Shown piece by piece: positions 34,440-43,107 of a DNA stretch of 64,000 nt. Origin of the DNA: Aeromicrobium sp. Root236. GTDB taxonomy: Bacteria; Actinomycetota; Actinomycetes; Propionibacteriales; Nocardioidaceae. Within the stretch, counting starts at the first letter, position 1, and every line of letters begins with the position of its first letter. The stretch covers positions 3,389,908 through 3,453,907 of the forward strand of contig NZ_LMIS01000001.1 of the NCBI RefSeq assembly GCF_001428805.1, read 5' to 3'. The position numbers and the translations under genes are program-made. The notes under the pieces were generated by a model. It was not told where the DNA came from. It did not search any database and worked only from the letters and a program-made list of their open reading frames with translations.

Positions 34440-35126
34440 GTGCGCGAATTCGTCCCCAACCTTCGAGATGTGGGCGGAGTCGAGACGGCCGACGGCAAGC
34501 TGGTCCAGCGGGGCCGGGTGCTGCGGAGCGCGATGCCGTCCCACAAGGACATCGCGCCCGACGGCATCGTCTGGCCCCCCTCGCTGGTGATCGACCTGCG
34601 ATCGGCCAACGAGTCCGAGCCCATCCACCCGCTCGCCCGGTCGGGCGCGCGCATCGTCAACCTGCCGTTGCTCAGCGCCCTCCGTCCCGGCACCGCACCC
34701 GCCGAGAGCCTGGCGGGCCTCTACCTGTTGATGCTCGACCACGCGTCGATGTACCTGGTGGAGCTCGTGCGCGAGGTCGGCACCGCCCGCGGAGCGACCC
34801 TGATCCACTGCGCCGCCGGCAAGGACCGCACCGGTGTCTCGGTCGCGATGCTGCTGCGCCTCGTCGGTGTCGAGCGTGAGCACGTCGTCGCCGACTTCCT
34901 CGAGACCCAGCACGCCGAGCAGGCCATCTCCTCGCGGCTCCGCAAGCTGCCGGGTCGTCATCACCGGGCCGCCCTGCCGCCGGAGTTCCTCGCCGTGCCG
35001 GTCGAGGCGATCGAAGGTGTGCTCGACCTCTGGGACTCGCACGACGGCGGCATCGAGGGCTGGTTCATCGACATCGGTGGCAGCGAGGACCTGGTCGAGC
35101 AGCTGAGACGTACGCTTCTCACATGA
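34440..35126 (+). CDS. Tyrosine/serine protein phosphatase (PtpB-like)
   Basis: A 228-residue phosphatase. The P-loop HCAAGKDRTG (residues ~123-132) has the CX5R Cys and Arg plus Lys-Asp, as in mycobacterial PtpB and lipid/protein triple-specificity enzymes. N-terminal NLRDVGGVETADGKLVQRGR and VIDLRSANE are the family's usual lead. GTG 34440 lies six bases after TAGGGT, so the mRNA is probably leaderless. It is coupled to a pirin gene by ATGA. Confidence 0.88.
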   Translation: MREFVPNLRDVGGVETADGKLVQRGRVLRSAMPSHKDIAPDGIVWPPSLVIDLRSANESEPIHPLARSGARIVNLPLLSALRPGTAPAESLAGLYLLMLDHASMYLVELVREVGTARGATLIHCAAGKDRTGVSVAMLLRLVGVEREHVVADFLETQHAEQAISSRLRKLPGRHHRAALPPEFLAVPVEAIEGVLDLWDSHDGGIEGWFIDIGGSEDLVEQLRRTLLT

Positions 35127-36025
35127 CCTCGCTCGACCTGTCCCTGGATGCGCGGGAGGTTCCGCTCGGCGGGGTCCGCGGCATCACGGTGCACCGCACG
35201 CTTCCCCATCGCGGCCTGCCGACGGTCGGCCCGTGGTGCTTCGTCGACCACTTCGGTCCGACCAGTGAGCACATGAACGTGCTCCCGCACCCGCACACGG
35301 GGCTGCAGACCGTGACCTGGCCCCTCGCCGGTGACATCCGGCACCGCGACAACCTCGGCAGCGACGTCGTGCTCAAGCCCGGCGAGCTCAACCTCATGAC
35401 CTCGGGCGACGGCGTCGCACACTCGGAGTTCTCCGTCGGCGACACCGGCGGTCCCATGCACGGGATCCAGCTGTGGGTCGCCCTGCCCAACCTCCGGCGT
35501 ACGGGCGCGGCGGGCTTCGAGCACCACCCGGACCTGCCGGTCGCCGACGGCAGGAACTGGTCCGCCAAGGTCCTCATGGGCGAGCTCGACGGCGCGGCGT
35601 CGCCCGCCACGACGTACTCACCGATGGTCGGCGCGGAGCTGACGGTGCGCCCCGGCGGTGCGGTCGTGCCCCTACGGCTGGAGTTCGAGCACGCGATCCT
35701 CGCCGTCACCGGTGAGGCGCTCGTCGGCGGCACCGAGATCGTGCACCGGCAGATGCGCTATCTCGCCCCGGGCCGTGAGGAGGTCGAGCTGTTCGTCCCT
35801 GCGGAGACGACGCTCCTGCTGATCGGCGGCACCCCGTTCGACGAGGAGCTCGTGATGTGGTGGAACTTCATCGGCCGGTCGCACGAGGACATCGTGCAGG
35901 CGCGGACGGACTGGGAGGCCCAGTCGGAGCGGTTCGGCGAGGTCGCCGGGCACAAGGGGCAGCGCATCCCCGCCCCGCCGATGCCCGAGCTGCGGCTCAA
36001 GCCGCGTCGCCGCACCGTCGCCTAG
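35123..36025 (+). CDS. Pirin-family bicupin protein
   Basis: A 300-residue bicupin. The N-terminal cupin has the metal ligands in LPHPHTGLQTVTW and AHSEF, both with the canonical His/Glu arrangement of iron-binding pirins; the C-terminal cupin begins around residue 175. Some pirins are quercetinases or redox regulators; a specific role cannot be given. The start overlaps the phosphatase stop as ATGA. Confidence 0.88.
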   Translation: MTSLDLSLDAREVPLGGVRGITVHRTLPHRGLPTVGPWCFVDHFGPTSEHMNVLPHPHTGLQTVTWPLAGDIRHRDNLGSDVVLKPGELNLMTSGDGVAHSEFSVGDTGGPMHGIQLWVALPNLRRTGAAGFEHHPDLPVADGRNWSAKVLMGELDGAASPATTYSPMVGAELTVRPGGAVVPLRLEFEHAILAVTGEALVGGTEIVHRQMRYLAPGREEVELFVPAETTLLLIGGTPFDEELVMWWNFIGRSHEDIVQARTDWEAQSERFGEVAGHKGQRIPAPPMPELRLKPRRRTVA

Positions 36026-36033
36026 CTCCTCGG

Positions 36034-36064
36034 ATTGACCTCAACTCCGATTGAGGTCCTAGGT
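36034..36064 (+). promoter_or_regulatory. MerR/SoxR-type promoter with 19-bp spacer
   Basis: TTGACC (36034-36039) and TAGGTT (36059-36064) are separated by 19 bp, longer than optimal, as in promoters untwisted by MerR-family activators. The spacer region holds a perfect inverted repeat GACCTCAA-N6-TTGAGGTC (36036-36057), close to known SoxR boxes (CCTCAAnnnnnTTGAGG). No MerR-family gene lies in the window. Confidence 0.7.
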
Positions 36065-36118
36065 TTGTCGTGCCTGAGGTGGACACTGGGCAAGGCGTAC
36101 GCCGATCAGGAGGACGAC

Positions 36119-38005
36119 ATGAGCATGGATGCCGCAGCGTGGAACTCGCTGCACCGCGTGATGAACACGCAGGACGGTCCTCAGCGACTGACCAAGGAGA
36201 CGCTCAGGCGCATCGCGGGATTCGCCGCGCCGCACAAGCGCCGTTTGGTGCAGTTCCTCGTGCTGAGCGTCGTGTCGGCCTGCCTTGCGGTGGCGACGCC
36301 CGTCCTCGCGGGTCACGTCGTCAACGCGATCGTCAACGGTGACTCGCGCAGCACGGTGTTCGGCCTCGCCGGGCTCATCGCCCTGATCGCGGTCGCCGAT
36401 GCGGCGCTCGCGATCTGGACCCGTTGGCTGTCCGCGACGATCGGTGAGGGGCTGATCCTCGACCTGCGCACCACGGTGTTCGACCACGTGCAGCGCATGC
36501 CGATCGCGTTTTTCATGCGTACGCGCACCGGCGCCCTGGTCAGCCGGCTCAACAGCGACGTGCTCGGCGCCCAGCGGGCATTCAGCGGCACCTTGTCGGG
36601 CGTCGTCAGCAACCTCGTGACCCTGACGCTGACCCTCGTGGTGATGGTCAGCATCTCGTGGCAGATCACCGCCGTGGCTCTGGTGCTCCTCCCGGTGTTC
36701 GTCGTGCCGGCCCGCCGCATGGGCAGCCGGCTCGCCGCGCTGTCACGTGAGGCGGCCAACCACAACGCCGTCATGAGCACCCGCATGACGGAGCGGTTCT
36801 CGGCGCCGGGCGCCACGTTGGTCAAGCTCTACGGCCGCCCCGACGAGGAGTCTGTCGAGTTCGCCGCCCGCGCCGACCGGGTCCGCGACATCGGCGTGAA
36901 GTCAGCGATGCTGCAGTCGGTCTTCGTCACGGCGCTCACGACGGTGTCGGCCCTGGCCCTCGCCGTGGTCTACGGGCTCGGCGGGTTCTACGCGCTCAAG
37001 GGCTCGCTCGACCCCGGTGACGTCGTCGCGCTCGCGCTCCTGCTGACCCGGTTGTACGCACCGCTGACCGCGCTCGCGAGCGCCCGGGTCGAGATCATGA
37101 GCGCCGTCGTCAGCTTCGAGCGGGTCTTCGAGGTGCTCGACCTGCAGCCATTGATCCGCGAGAAGCCCGATGCAGTCGCGGTGCCCGACGGGCCGGTGTC
37201 GGTCGAGTTCTCGCACGTGACGTTCGCCTATCCCTCGGCCGACAAGGTCTCGCTGGCCTCGCTCGAAGAGGTCGCGATGCTCGACAACCGCGGGGGAGTC
37301 GACGTCCTGCACGACGTGTCGTTCCGTGTCGAGCCCGGGCAGCTGGTCGCCCTGGTCGGCACGTCCGGCGCCGGCAAGTCGACCATCGCAAGCCTGATCC
37401 CACGCCTCTACGACGTCGACGCCGGCTCGGTCCGCCTCGGCGGCGTCGACGTGCGCGACCTGTCGATGTCGTCGATGCGCGAGACCCTGGGCATGGCGAC
37501 GCAGGACGGTCACCTGTTCCACGAGTCCGTGCGCGACAACCTCAGGCTGGCCCGACCGGAGGCGACCGACGACGAGCTCTGGTCCGCGCTCCGTGATGCA
37601 CGGCTCGACGACCTCGTCGCCTCGCTGTCTGACGGACTCGACACGATCGTCGGCGAGCGCGGCTACCGGCTCTCCGGTGGTGAGCGGCAACGACTGACGA
37701 TCGCCCGCCTGCTGCTCGCGCATCCTCGCGTCGTGATCCTCGACGAGGCCACCGCGCACCTCGACTCGACGTCGGAGTCCGCGGTGCAGGAGGCACTCGC
37801 TGTCGCGCTGGCCGGGCGTACGTCGGTGGTCATCGCCCACCGGCTGTCGACCGTACGAGCGGCGGATCGCATTCTCGTCGTCGAGGACGGCCGCATCGTC
37901 GAGCAGGGCACCCACCACGAGCTGCTCGCACTGGGCGGGCGCTACGAGGAGCTGCACCGCACGCAGTTCGATGCCGGCACGGTCGAGCAGCCCCTTCCCG
38001 GCTAA
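36119..38005 (+). CDS. ABC exporter, membrane domain fused to ATPase
   Basis: A 628-residue half-transporter. The membrane domain covers ~residues 35-345 with six helices; the ATPase follows with Walker A LVGTSGAGKSTIASL (~425), signature LSGGERQRLTIARLL (~525), Walker B VVILDEATAHLD and switch His in IAHRLSTVRAAD. A 30-residue insertion lies between the first strand and Walker A (SADKVSLASLEEVAMLDNRG). It likely acts as a homodimeric drug/lipid exporter. AGGAGG lies five bases before ATG 36119. It is preceded by a SoxR-like promoter, which suggests induction by redox-active compounds. Confidence 0.9.
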   Translation: MSMDAAAWNSLHRVMNTQDGPQRLTKETLRRIAGFAAPHKRRLVQFLVLSVVSACLAVATPVLAGHVVNAIVNGDSRSTVFGLAGLIALIAVADAALAIWTRWLSATIGEGLILDLRTTVFDHVQRMPIAFFMRTRTGALVSRLNSDVLGAQRAFSGTLSGVVSNLVTLTLTLVVMVSISWQITAVALVLLPVFVVPARRMGSRLAALSREAANHNAVMSTRMTERFSAPGATLVKLYGRPDEESVEFAARADRVRDIGVKSAMLQSVFVTALTTVSALALAVVYGLGGFYALKGSLDPGDVVALALLLTRLYAPLTALASARVEIMSAVVSFERVFEVLDLQPLIREKPDAVAVPDGPVSVEFSHVTFAYPSADKVSLASLEEVAMLDNRGGVDVLHDVSFRVEPGQLVALVGTSGAGKSTIASLIPRLYDVDAGSVRLGGVDVRDLSMSSMRETLGMATQDGHLFHESVRDNLRLARPEATDDELWSALRDARLDDLVASLSDGLDTIVGERGYRLSGGERQRLTIARLLLAHPRVVILDEATAHLDSTSESAVQEALAVALAGRTSVVIAHRLSTVRAADRILVVEDGRIVEQGTHHELLALGGRYEELHRTQFDAGTVEQPLPG

Positions 38006-38029
38006 TCGCATTATCTGTTAGCCTCGATC

Positions 38030-38048
38030 CAGATACCTTCAGTATCTG
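38030..38048. promoter_or_regulatory. Inverted repeat CAGATAC-N5-GTATCTG
   Basis: A perfect 7-bp inverted repeat spaced by CTTCA, 16 bases upstream of the SDR start; a further TTATCTG half-site lies at ~38011. It has the length and symmetry of a TetR-family operator and could be read by the TetR encoded at 39426 or another regulator. Confidence 0.55.
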
Positions 38049-38064
38049 AATGCGAGAGGACGCC

Positions 38065-38883
38065 ATGACCCACTTCACCGACAAGGTCGCCGTCGTCACC
38101 GGTGCCGGTTCCGGCATCGGTCGCGCGCTGGCCGTCGAGCTGGCCCGACGCGGCGCCAAGCTCGCGATCTGCGACGTCGACACGCACGGTCTCGCCGAGA
38201 CCGAGGCCTTGGTCACGCAGGCCGGTGCCGAGGTCAAGGCCGATCACCTCGACGTCTCGCAGCGCGAGCTCGTGCTGGCCTATGCCGACGACGTGGTGGC
38301 GCACTTCGGCCGGGTCAACCTGGTGTTCAACAACGCCGGAATCGCCTTCACGGGTGACGTCGAGGCAATGTCGTTCAAGGACATCGATCGCGTCATGGAT
38401 GTCGACTTCTGGGGCGTCGTCAACGGCACCAAGGCGTTCCTGCCGCACCTCGTCGAGTCCGGCGACGGTCACGTCGTCAACATCTCCAGCATCTTCGGGC
38501 TGTTCTCGGTGCCGACCCAGAGCGCCTACAACGCCGCCAAGTTCGCGGTCCGTGGCTTCACCGAGTCGCTGCGCCAGGAGATGGCGATCAACGGTCGGCC
38601 GGTCAAGGTCACCTGCGTCCATCCCGGCGGCATCAAGACCAACATCGCCCGCAACGCGGAGCAGGTCGAGGGTCTCGACCACGACAGGCTCGCCGGCTCG
38701 TTCGACAAGCTCGCACGGACGTCGCCGGCCAAGGCTGCCGAGGTCATCCTCAAGGGCGTCGAGAAGAACAAGGCGCGCGTCCTCATCGGCGCCGACGCGT
38801 GGGTGCTCGACAAGTTCGTACGCCTGACCGGCTCGGGCTACCAGCGCGCGGTGTCGGCGTTCAGCAAGCGCAACGGCCTCTAG
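38065..38883 (+). CDS. Short-chain dehydrogenase/reductase
   Basis: A 272-residue classical SDR. VVTGAGSGIGRALAVELARR gives the cofactor site at ~residue 10, NNAGIAF the structural motif, and ISSIFGLFSVPTQSAYNAAK the Ser and YxxxK. A C-terminal extension (KARVLIGADAWVLDKFVRL) is typical of a subgroup of actinobacterial SDRs acting on lipids or steroids. GAGAGGA precedes ATG 38065. A 19-bp inverted repeat upstream suggests repression. Confidence 0.88.
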   Translation: MTHFTDKVAVVTGAGSGIGRALAVELARRGAKLAICDVDTHGLAETEALVTQAGAEVKADHLDVSQRELVLAYADDVVAHFGRVNLVFNNAGIAFTGDVEAMSFKDIDRVMDVDFWGVVNGTKAFLPHLVESGDGHVVNISSIFGLFSVPTQSAYNAAKFAVRGFTESLRQEMAINGRPVKVTCVHPGGIKTNIARNAEQVEGLDHDRLAGSFDKLARTSPAKAAEVILKGVEKNKARVLIGADAWVLDKFVRLTGSGYQRAVSAFSKRNGL

Positions 38884-38886
38884 ACC

Positions 38887-39339
38887 TCACGACGGCTGGA
38901 CGCCCAGGCGGTCGAGCAGCTCCTTGGCCTTCTTGACGTACAGCTTGGGCAGGCCGAACTCCCACGACGTGCCGTCCGACAGCTGCAGGGAGAACGGCGA
39001 CTGCAGTCCACCCTCGTCGAGCGTGAACCCGGTGACGGCGGAGCGCGGGATGCGGGCGATCTCGCCGTCGAGCTTCGGCCGGACCAGCCCTTGCTTGACG
39101 CGGACGAGGACCACGACCTCCGGGGTCAGCGCGAGATAGGCGGCGACCCACGAGCCGGTCGCCACCGGCAACGCGTCGGCGGACTTGCGGGCGACGTCGC
39201 CGTCGGCTGTGACGCCCACAGCGCCGGAGCCGAGGTTGCGGGCTGCGGCGCCCCGTGCGATGGAGCCGGCGCTGCCGGGCGGATTCACCACGCACCCTGC
39301 CTCGACCGGTGCGCCGACGAGCTCCTCGACGCCCTTCAT
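38887..39339 (-). CDS. Uncharacterised 150-residue protein, PH-like
   Basis: The protein begins MKGVEELVGAPVEAGCVVNP and ends in TSWEFGLPKLYVKKAKELLDRLG. Between these, WVAAYLALTPEVVVLVRVKQ and RIPRSAVTGFTLDEGGLQSP have the alternating pattern of a small beta domain, similar to bacterial PH-type domains. Function unknown. The ATG at 39339 has no strong ribosome site; a TTG four codons earlier is an alternative. It converges with the SDR gene. Confidence 0.65.
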   Translation of the reverse strand: MKGVEELVGAPVEAGCVVNPPGSAGSIARGAAARNLGSGAVGVTADGDVARKSADALPVATGSWVAAYLALTPEVVVLVRVKQGLVRPKLDGEIARIPRSAVTGFTLDEGGLQSPFSLQLSDGTSWEFGLPKLYVKKAKELLDRLGVQPS

Positions 39340-39425
39340 CGCGTGACCCAAGACATCGTGTCGGCATTCGTCATGCGCCGAGGCTATCGGCGGCGATCGG
39401 TTCGCGCGGCAAAATGCCGGGAGAA

Positions 39426-40043
39426 CTAGCCGGTCAGCTCGGCCAGGGCTGACGGGCGGGATCCTTCGGGCAGGGCCAGCAGGGTGCCCACCAGGGCCTG
39501 GGCGCACAGGTCGCGCACCTCGTCGCGACTCGTCTCGGTCGAGTCGAGCCACTGGTGGCACGCGTTGCGCATGAAGTGCAGCCAGCTGCGGACAGCGATC
39601 TGCATCAGCTCGGAGGGTTGGCCGTTCGGCTCGACGCCGGCGGTGATCCGGTCCTGCTGGCGCTGGATGTCCTCCTCGACGATCGCCTGGATCTCCGGAT
39701 CCGCCGAGGCAGCGCCGTGGAAGATCGCCTTGACGCCCATCTTGTGGTCCTGGCAGTAGTCGAGGTAGGTCTCGATGCCGTGGCGCAGTCGTTCGAGGAT
39801 CGGCAGTGACTCGTCCGGCGCGGTGAGCTCCATCATCCGGCTCGACTCTCGTCGCACCATCGCCGCGAAGAACGCCCGCTTGGTCGGGAAGTAGTGGTAG
39901 AGCAGCCCGCGCGAGACCCCGGCGACCTCTGACAGCTCCTCGATGTGGACGTCCTCGTAGGACCGATCGGCGAACAGCTCGGCGCCCAGCTCGAGCAACT
40001 GGTCCTGCCGCGCTTCGCGGCTGAGTCGGGTACGGGTGGCCAT
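39426..40043 (-). CDS. TetR-family regulator divergent from the P450 gene
   Basis: A 205-residue regulator. HTH: QLLELGAELFADRSYEDVHI, EELSEVAGVSRGLLYHYFP (~residues 14-52). The C-terminal domain resembles the TetR group around fatty-acid and P450 genes (e.g. HAASADPEIQAIVEEDI stretch). ATG 40043 is preferred to an in-frame upstream ATG because the shorter form keeps the promoter free. It is divergent from the cytochrome P450, 75 bases apart, so that gene is its probable target. Confidence 0.88.
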   Translation of the reverse strand: MATRTRLSREARQDQLLELGAELFADRSYEDVHIEELSEVAGVSRGLLYHYFPTKRAFFAAMVRRESSRMMELTAPDESLPILERLRHGIETYLDYCQDHKMGVKAIFHGAASADPEIQAIVEEDIQRQQDRITAGVEPNGQPSELMQIAVRSWLHFMRNACHQWLDSTETSRDEVRDLCAQALVGTLLALPEGSRPSALAELTG

Positions 40044-40057
40044 GCGCGCCAGACTAC

Positions 40058-40104
40058 TTGACATCGATTCAGCAAGGACTAGGCTCGCATTACTGAATTG
40101 CAGT
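40058..40104 (+). promoter_or_regulatory. P450 promoter with adjoining palindrome
   Basis: TTGACA (40058-40063), a 16-bp spacer and TAGGCT (40080-40085) face the P450 gene. ACTG-AATTG-CAGT (40092-40104) is an inverted repeat next to the expected transcription start, and ATTCAG near 40067 is a partial match. This would fit repression by the divergent TetR protein. Confidence 0.5.
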
Positions 40105-40118
40105 CCAATAAGGGAGTG

Positions 40119-41606
40119 ATGGTGCGCAACGACTGGTCAGGTCAGACGTTCCCCCACCCGCCGGGGCGTCGGCCCGTCGTGGGCGACGCGCTCGGCGCGG
40201 AGATGCGGGCACCGTTGCAGAGCACGATGCGCCGGGCCAAGGGGCTCGGTCCGATCTTCGAGCTGCACGTGTTCGACCAGAAGTTCGTCTTCGTGACGGG
40301 CGCCGAGCTCGCGGCCGAGCTGGCCGACGAGTCGCGCTTCGCCAAGGGGCTGTCGCCGGCTCTCGTCGCACTGCGCGAGTTCGCCGGGCAGGGGCTGTTC
40401 ACGGCCTACAACGACGAGACCAACTGGGCGCTGGCCCACGACCTGCTGCGCCCGGCGTTCACCAAGGCGGCGATGCAGCGCTACCACCCGATCATGCTCG
40501 CGGCCGCCCAGGAGCTGTTCGACACCTGGGACGACCGCGAGGGCCCGGTCGACGTGTCCGCCGACATGACGAAGCTGACGATGGAGACCATCAGCCGTAC
40601 GGCGTTCAGCACCGACTTCGGCTCGTTCAGCCGCTCCGAGCCGCATCCGTTCATTCCCGCGATGATCGCGGCGCTCAAGGCCGGGCAGCGCAAGGGATCG
40701 CTCAACGCGATGCCGGGAGCGGGGCTGATGGCCAAGCGGATCGACAAGAAGAACGCCCACCATCAGGCGTACGTCGACTCGCTGCTCGACGAGATCATCG
40801 CGGAGCGTCGCAGCGCCGACGAGGCGGACGACAGCGACCTGCTCGGCATCATGCTGCACACGCCGCACCCGGAGACGGGGGAGCGGCTCGACGACCTCAA
40901 CATCCGGCACCAGATCCTCACCTTCCTCGTCGCCGGGCACGAGACCACGTCAGGTGCCCTGTCGTTCGCGCTCTACTACCTGTCCCGCGACCCGGAGGTG
41001 CTGGCCAAGGCGCAGGCCGAGGTCGACCAGGTCCTCGGGGCGGACCCGGATGCCGAGCCGACGTTCGAGCAGGTCGCGAAGCTCCGCTACCTGCGCCGCG
41101 TGCTCGACGAGAGCCTGCGACTGTGGCCGACGGCGCCGGCGTTCACCCGCAGCCCGCGCGAGACCACGGTGCTCAGCACGGGTCACACGATGCGACCCGA
41201 GGACTGGGCGATCGTGATCCTCCCGCTGATGCACCGCGACCCGTCGGTGTGGGGCGACGACGCCGAGGAGTTCGACCCCGACCGCTTCCTGCCGGAGAGG
41301 TCCCGAGGCCGGCAGCCGCACTCCTACAAGCCGTTCGGCACGGGGGAACGGTCGTGCATCGGCCGGCAGTTCGCGCTGCACGAGGCGATCCTGGTCCTGG
41401 CTCGTCTGCTGCACCGCTACGACATCGCGGGCGATCCCGCGTACGAGCTGGAGATCGCCGAGCGGCTCACGCTGATGCCCAGGGGCTTCGAGCTGACCCT
41501 CTCGCCGCGCACTCCGACGGCCGGGTCAGGGGGAGAACCGGCGCCTCGGGCGGACACGGAGGAGGTGTGCCCGGTCTCGACCTCCGACGCTAGCGCCGGG
41601 ACCTGA
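40119..41606 (+). CDS. Cytochrome P450, BM3 heme-domain-like
   Basis: A 495-residue monooxygenase. I-helix AGHETTSGALSFALY supplies the acid-alcohol pair, ExxR is in DESLRLWP, and the heme loop FGTGERSCIGRQFALHEA holds the thiolate Cys413. These are closest to the CYP102 (fatty-acid hydroxylase) heme domain, but no fused reductase follows, so it needs separate electron carriers. AAGGGAG sits just before the ATG; a GTG one codon later would space better. The last ~35 residues are hydrophilic and variable. Control by the divergent TetR is likely. Confidence 0.9.
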   Translation: MVRNDWSGQTFPHPPGRRPVVGDALGAEMRAPLQSTMRRAKGLGPIFELHVFDQKFVFVTGAELAAELADESRFAKGLSPALVALREFAGQGLFTAYNDETNWALAHDLLRPAFTKAAMQRYHPIMLAAAQELFDTWDDREGPVDVSADMTKLTMETISRTAFSTDFGSFSRSEPHPFIPAMIAALKAGQRKGSLNAMPGAGLMAKRIDKKNAHHQAYVDSLLDEIIAERRSADEADDSDLLGIMLHTPHPETGERLDDLNIRHQILTFLVAGHETTSGALSFALYYLSRDPEVLAKAQAEVDQVLGADPDAEPTFEQVAKLRYLRRVLDESLRLWPTAPAFTRSPRETTVLSTGHTMRPEDWAIVILPLMHRDPSVWGDDAEEFDPDRFLPERSRGRQPHSYKPFGTGERSCIGRQFALHEAILVLARLLHRYDIAGDPAYELEIAERLTLMPRGFELTLSPRTPTAGSGGEPAPRADTEEVCPVSTSDASAGT

Positions 41607-42102
41607 CGACCGCCACGCCGAGCGCCGTCGTCAGGGCAAGCAACAGCCCGATCGCGACGATGGCCGTGGTGTCCGGGGAATCGGTGTCGCCGAAGTCCCC
41701 GTCAGCGCGTGAGAACGGCTGACGCACATGATCGGGTCGCAACGCCTTCGTGACCTCGGCCGAGTCGACCTCAGTGATCGAGCACGCATTCGTGCGCAGC
41801 TTGGTGTCCGCGCCGATCACGTAGCGGTGACCACGTTCGAGGTCGGCGTCGATCGAGCTCGACACGTTGGGCTGGGTCTGTCCGGAGAGGACGTGGACCC
41901 TCATGGGCAGATCGCGGCCGGCCCAGACCTCCTCGACCCGCATCGTCGTGTAGCCGCCCGAGGTCGGGCCGGCCACGCCGACGAAGATCGTGGGCGAGCC
42001 GGCCGGCCCGGCGCCGGCCGCGCACGAGGCGACGGCCGGCGAGGTGGTCGACAGCAGGATGCCGAGAGCCACCAGGACGAGGAACCGGGACGCGGGCCGC
42101 AT
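41590..42102 (-). CDS. Secreted protein with C-terminal membrane anchor
   Basis: A 170-residue protein. It begins with a signal peptide (MRPASRFLVLVALGILLSTT, cleavage near SPAVASC), followed by a beta-rich domain of ~100 residues (VGVAGPTSGGYTTMRVEEVW, HRYVIGADTKLRTNACSITE, two Cys) and ends with a helix (AIVAIGLLLALTTALGVAVV) plus RSRR. The layout is that of a surface-exposed single-pass protein with unknown function. It overlaps the P450 end by 17 bases (converging). Confidence 0.75.
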   Translation of the reverse strand: MRPASRFLVLVALGILLSTTSPAVASCAAGAGPAGSPTIFVGVAGPTSGGYTTMRVEEVWAGRDLPMRVHVLSGQTQPNVSSSIDADLERGHRYVIGADTKLRTNACSITEVDSAEVTKALRPDHVRQPFSRADGDFGDTDSPDTTAIVAIGLLLALTTALGVAVVRSRR

Positions 42103-42144
42103 GCTTCATGATGTCGGTACGTCGGCGATTCGTCTCGGAATCTG

Positions 42145-42996
42145 TCAGGCGAGGGCGCGGAGCGACTCGACGAGCGGTGTCGTCGGCCGACCGATGAGCG
42201 CGCGCAGGTCGCCGTTCGTGAGGGCGAGCTCGCCCCGGGCGGTGGCCGTGTCGATCGCCGCGACGAAGCCCGCGGTGCCTTCGTCGAGACCGGCCCCGAC
42301 CAGGATCGCGGCCTGCTGCTCAGTGCTGACCTGGCTGACCGTGATGGTGGTGCCGAGCACCTCGCTGAGCGCAGCGGCGAGCTCGTCCTGGCTCCAGGCG
42401 ACGTCGCCGGCCAGCTCGTGGACCTGCTTGACGGGGTCCTTGGTCGTCAGCACGACGGCGGCAGCCTCGGCGTAGTCGGCGCGAGCGGCGCTGGCGACGA
42501 GGCCGTCGCCGGCACTCGTCAGGACCGATCCGGTCTGGCGGGCGGTCTCGAGCGTCTGGCCGTAGTTCTCGTTGTACCAGTTGTTGCGCAGCAGGACGTG
42601 GTCGATGCCGGCGGTGGCGAGGTACTGCTCGGTGGCGAGGTGCTCCGGCACGACCGGCAGCGTGGAGGTGTCGGCCTTCGGCGCGCTCGTGTAGACGAGG
42701 CGCGACACGCCGTTGGCGATCGCGGCGTCGATCACGTTGCGGTGCTGCACCGCACGCTGGCCGAACTCGCTGCCGGAGATCAGCAGCACCTGGTCGACGC
42801 CGGCGAGCGCGTCCTTGAGGGCGGCCGGGTCTTCGTAGCTCGCGACGCGTACGGCGACACCCTTGGCGGCCAGGGGCTCGGCCTTGGCGGCGTCGCGGAC
42901 TACCGCGACGACCTGGTCGGGGGTCGTGCGCTCGAGCAGCGCGTCGACGACGAGCGTGCCCAGCTGGCCGGTGGCGGCGGTGACGGCAATGGTCAT
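42145..42996 (-). CDS. qorB: NmrA-like NAD(P)H:quinone oxidoreductase
   Basis: A 283-residue atypical SDR of the QorB/NmrA type: AVTAATGQLGTLVVDALLER for the cofactor, LLISGSEFGQRAVQHRNVID, and LRNNWYNENY near residue 145. Enzymes of this type reduce quinones or act as NADPH-dependent redox proteins. ATG 42996 is preferred to a longer form that would include the operator. It diverges from an HxlR regulator with an invariant Cys, the same arrangement as qor2/qorR in Corynebacterium. Confidence 0.88.
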   Translation of the reverse strand: MTIAVTAATGQLGTLVVDALLERTTPDQVVAVVRDAAKAEPLAAKGVAVRVASYEDPAALKDALAGVDQVLLISGSEFGQRAVQHRNVIDAAIANGVSRLVYTSAPKADTSTLPVVPEHLATEQYLATAGIDHVLLRNNWYNENYGQTLETARQTGSVLTSAGDGLVASAARADYAEAAAVVLTTKDPVKQVHELAGDVAWSQDELAAALSEVLGTTITVSQVSTEQQAAILVGAGLDEGTAGFVAAIDTATARGELALTNGDLRALIGRPTTPLVESLRALA

Positions 42997-43031
42997 GGTG
43001 ATTCCTTCGTGGTTGGCGGTGTCTCGAACGT

Positions 43032-43073
43032 ACACTAACCAAACGAAAGCACAAACTCAGGGTTAGCACTAAC
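43032..43073. promoter_or_regulatory. HxlR/QorR-type operators
   Basis: GTTAG-CA-CTAAC (43062-43073) is a perfect palindrome, and ACACTAACC (43032-43040) is a related half. They lie between the quinone reductase and HxlR genes, where QorR-type repressors bind in relatives. Confidence 0.65.
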
Positions 43074-43107
43074 GAACTGCTAGTATGAGGGATACAGGAG
43101 GACGACC

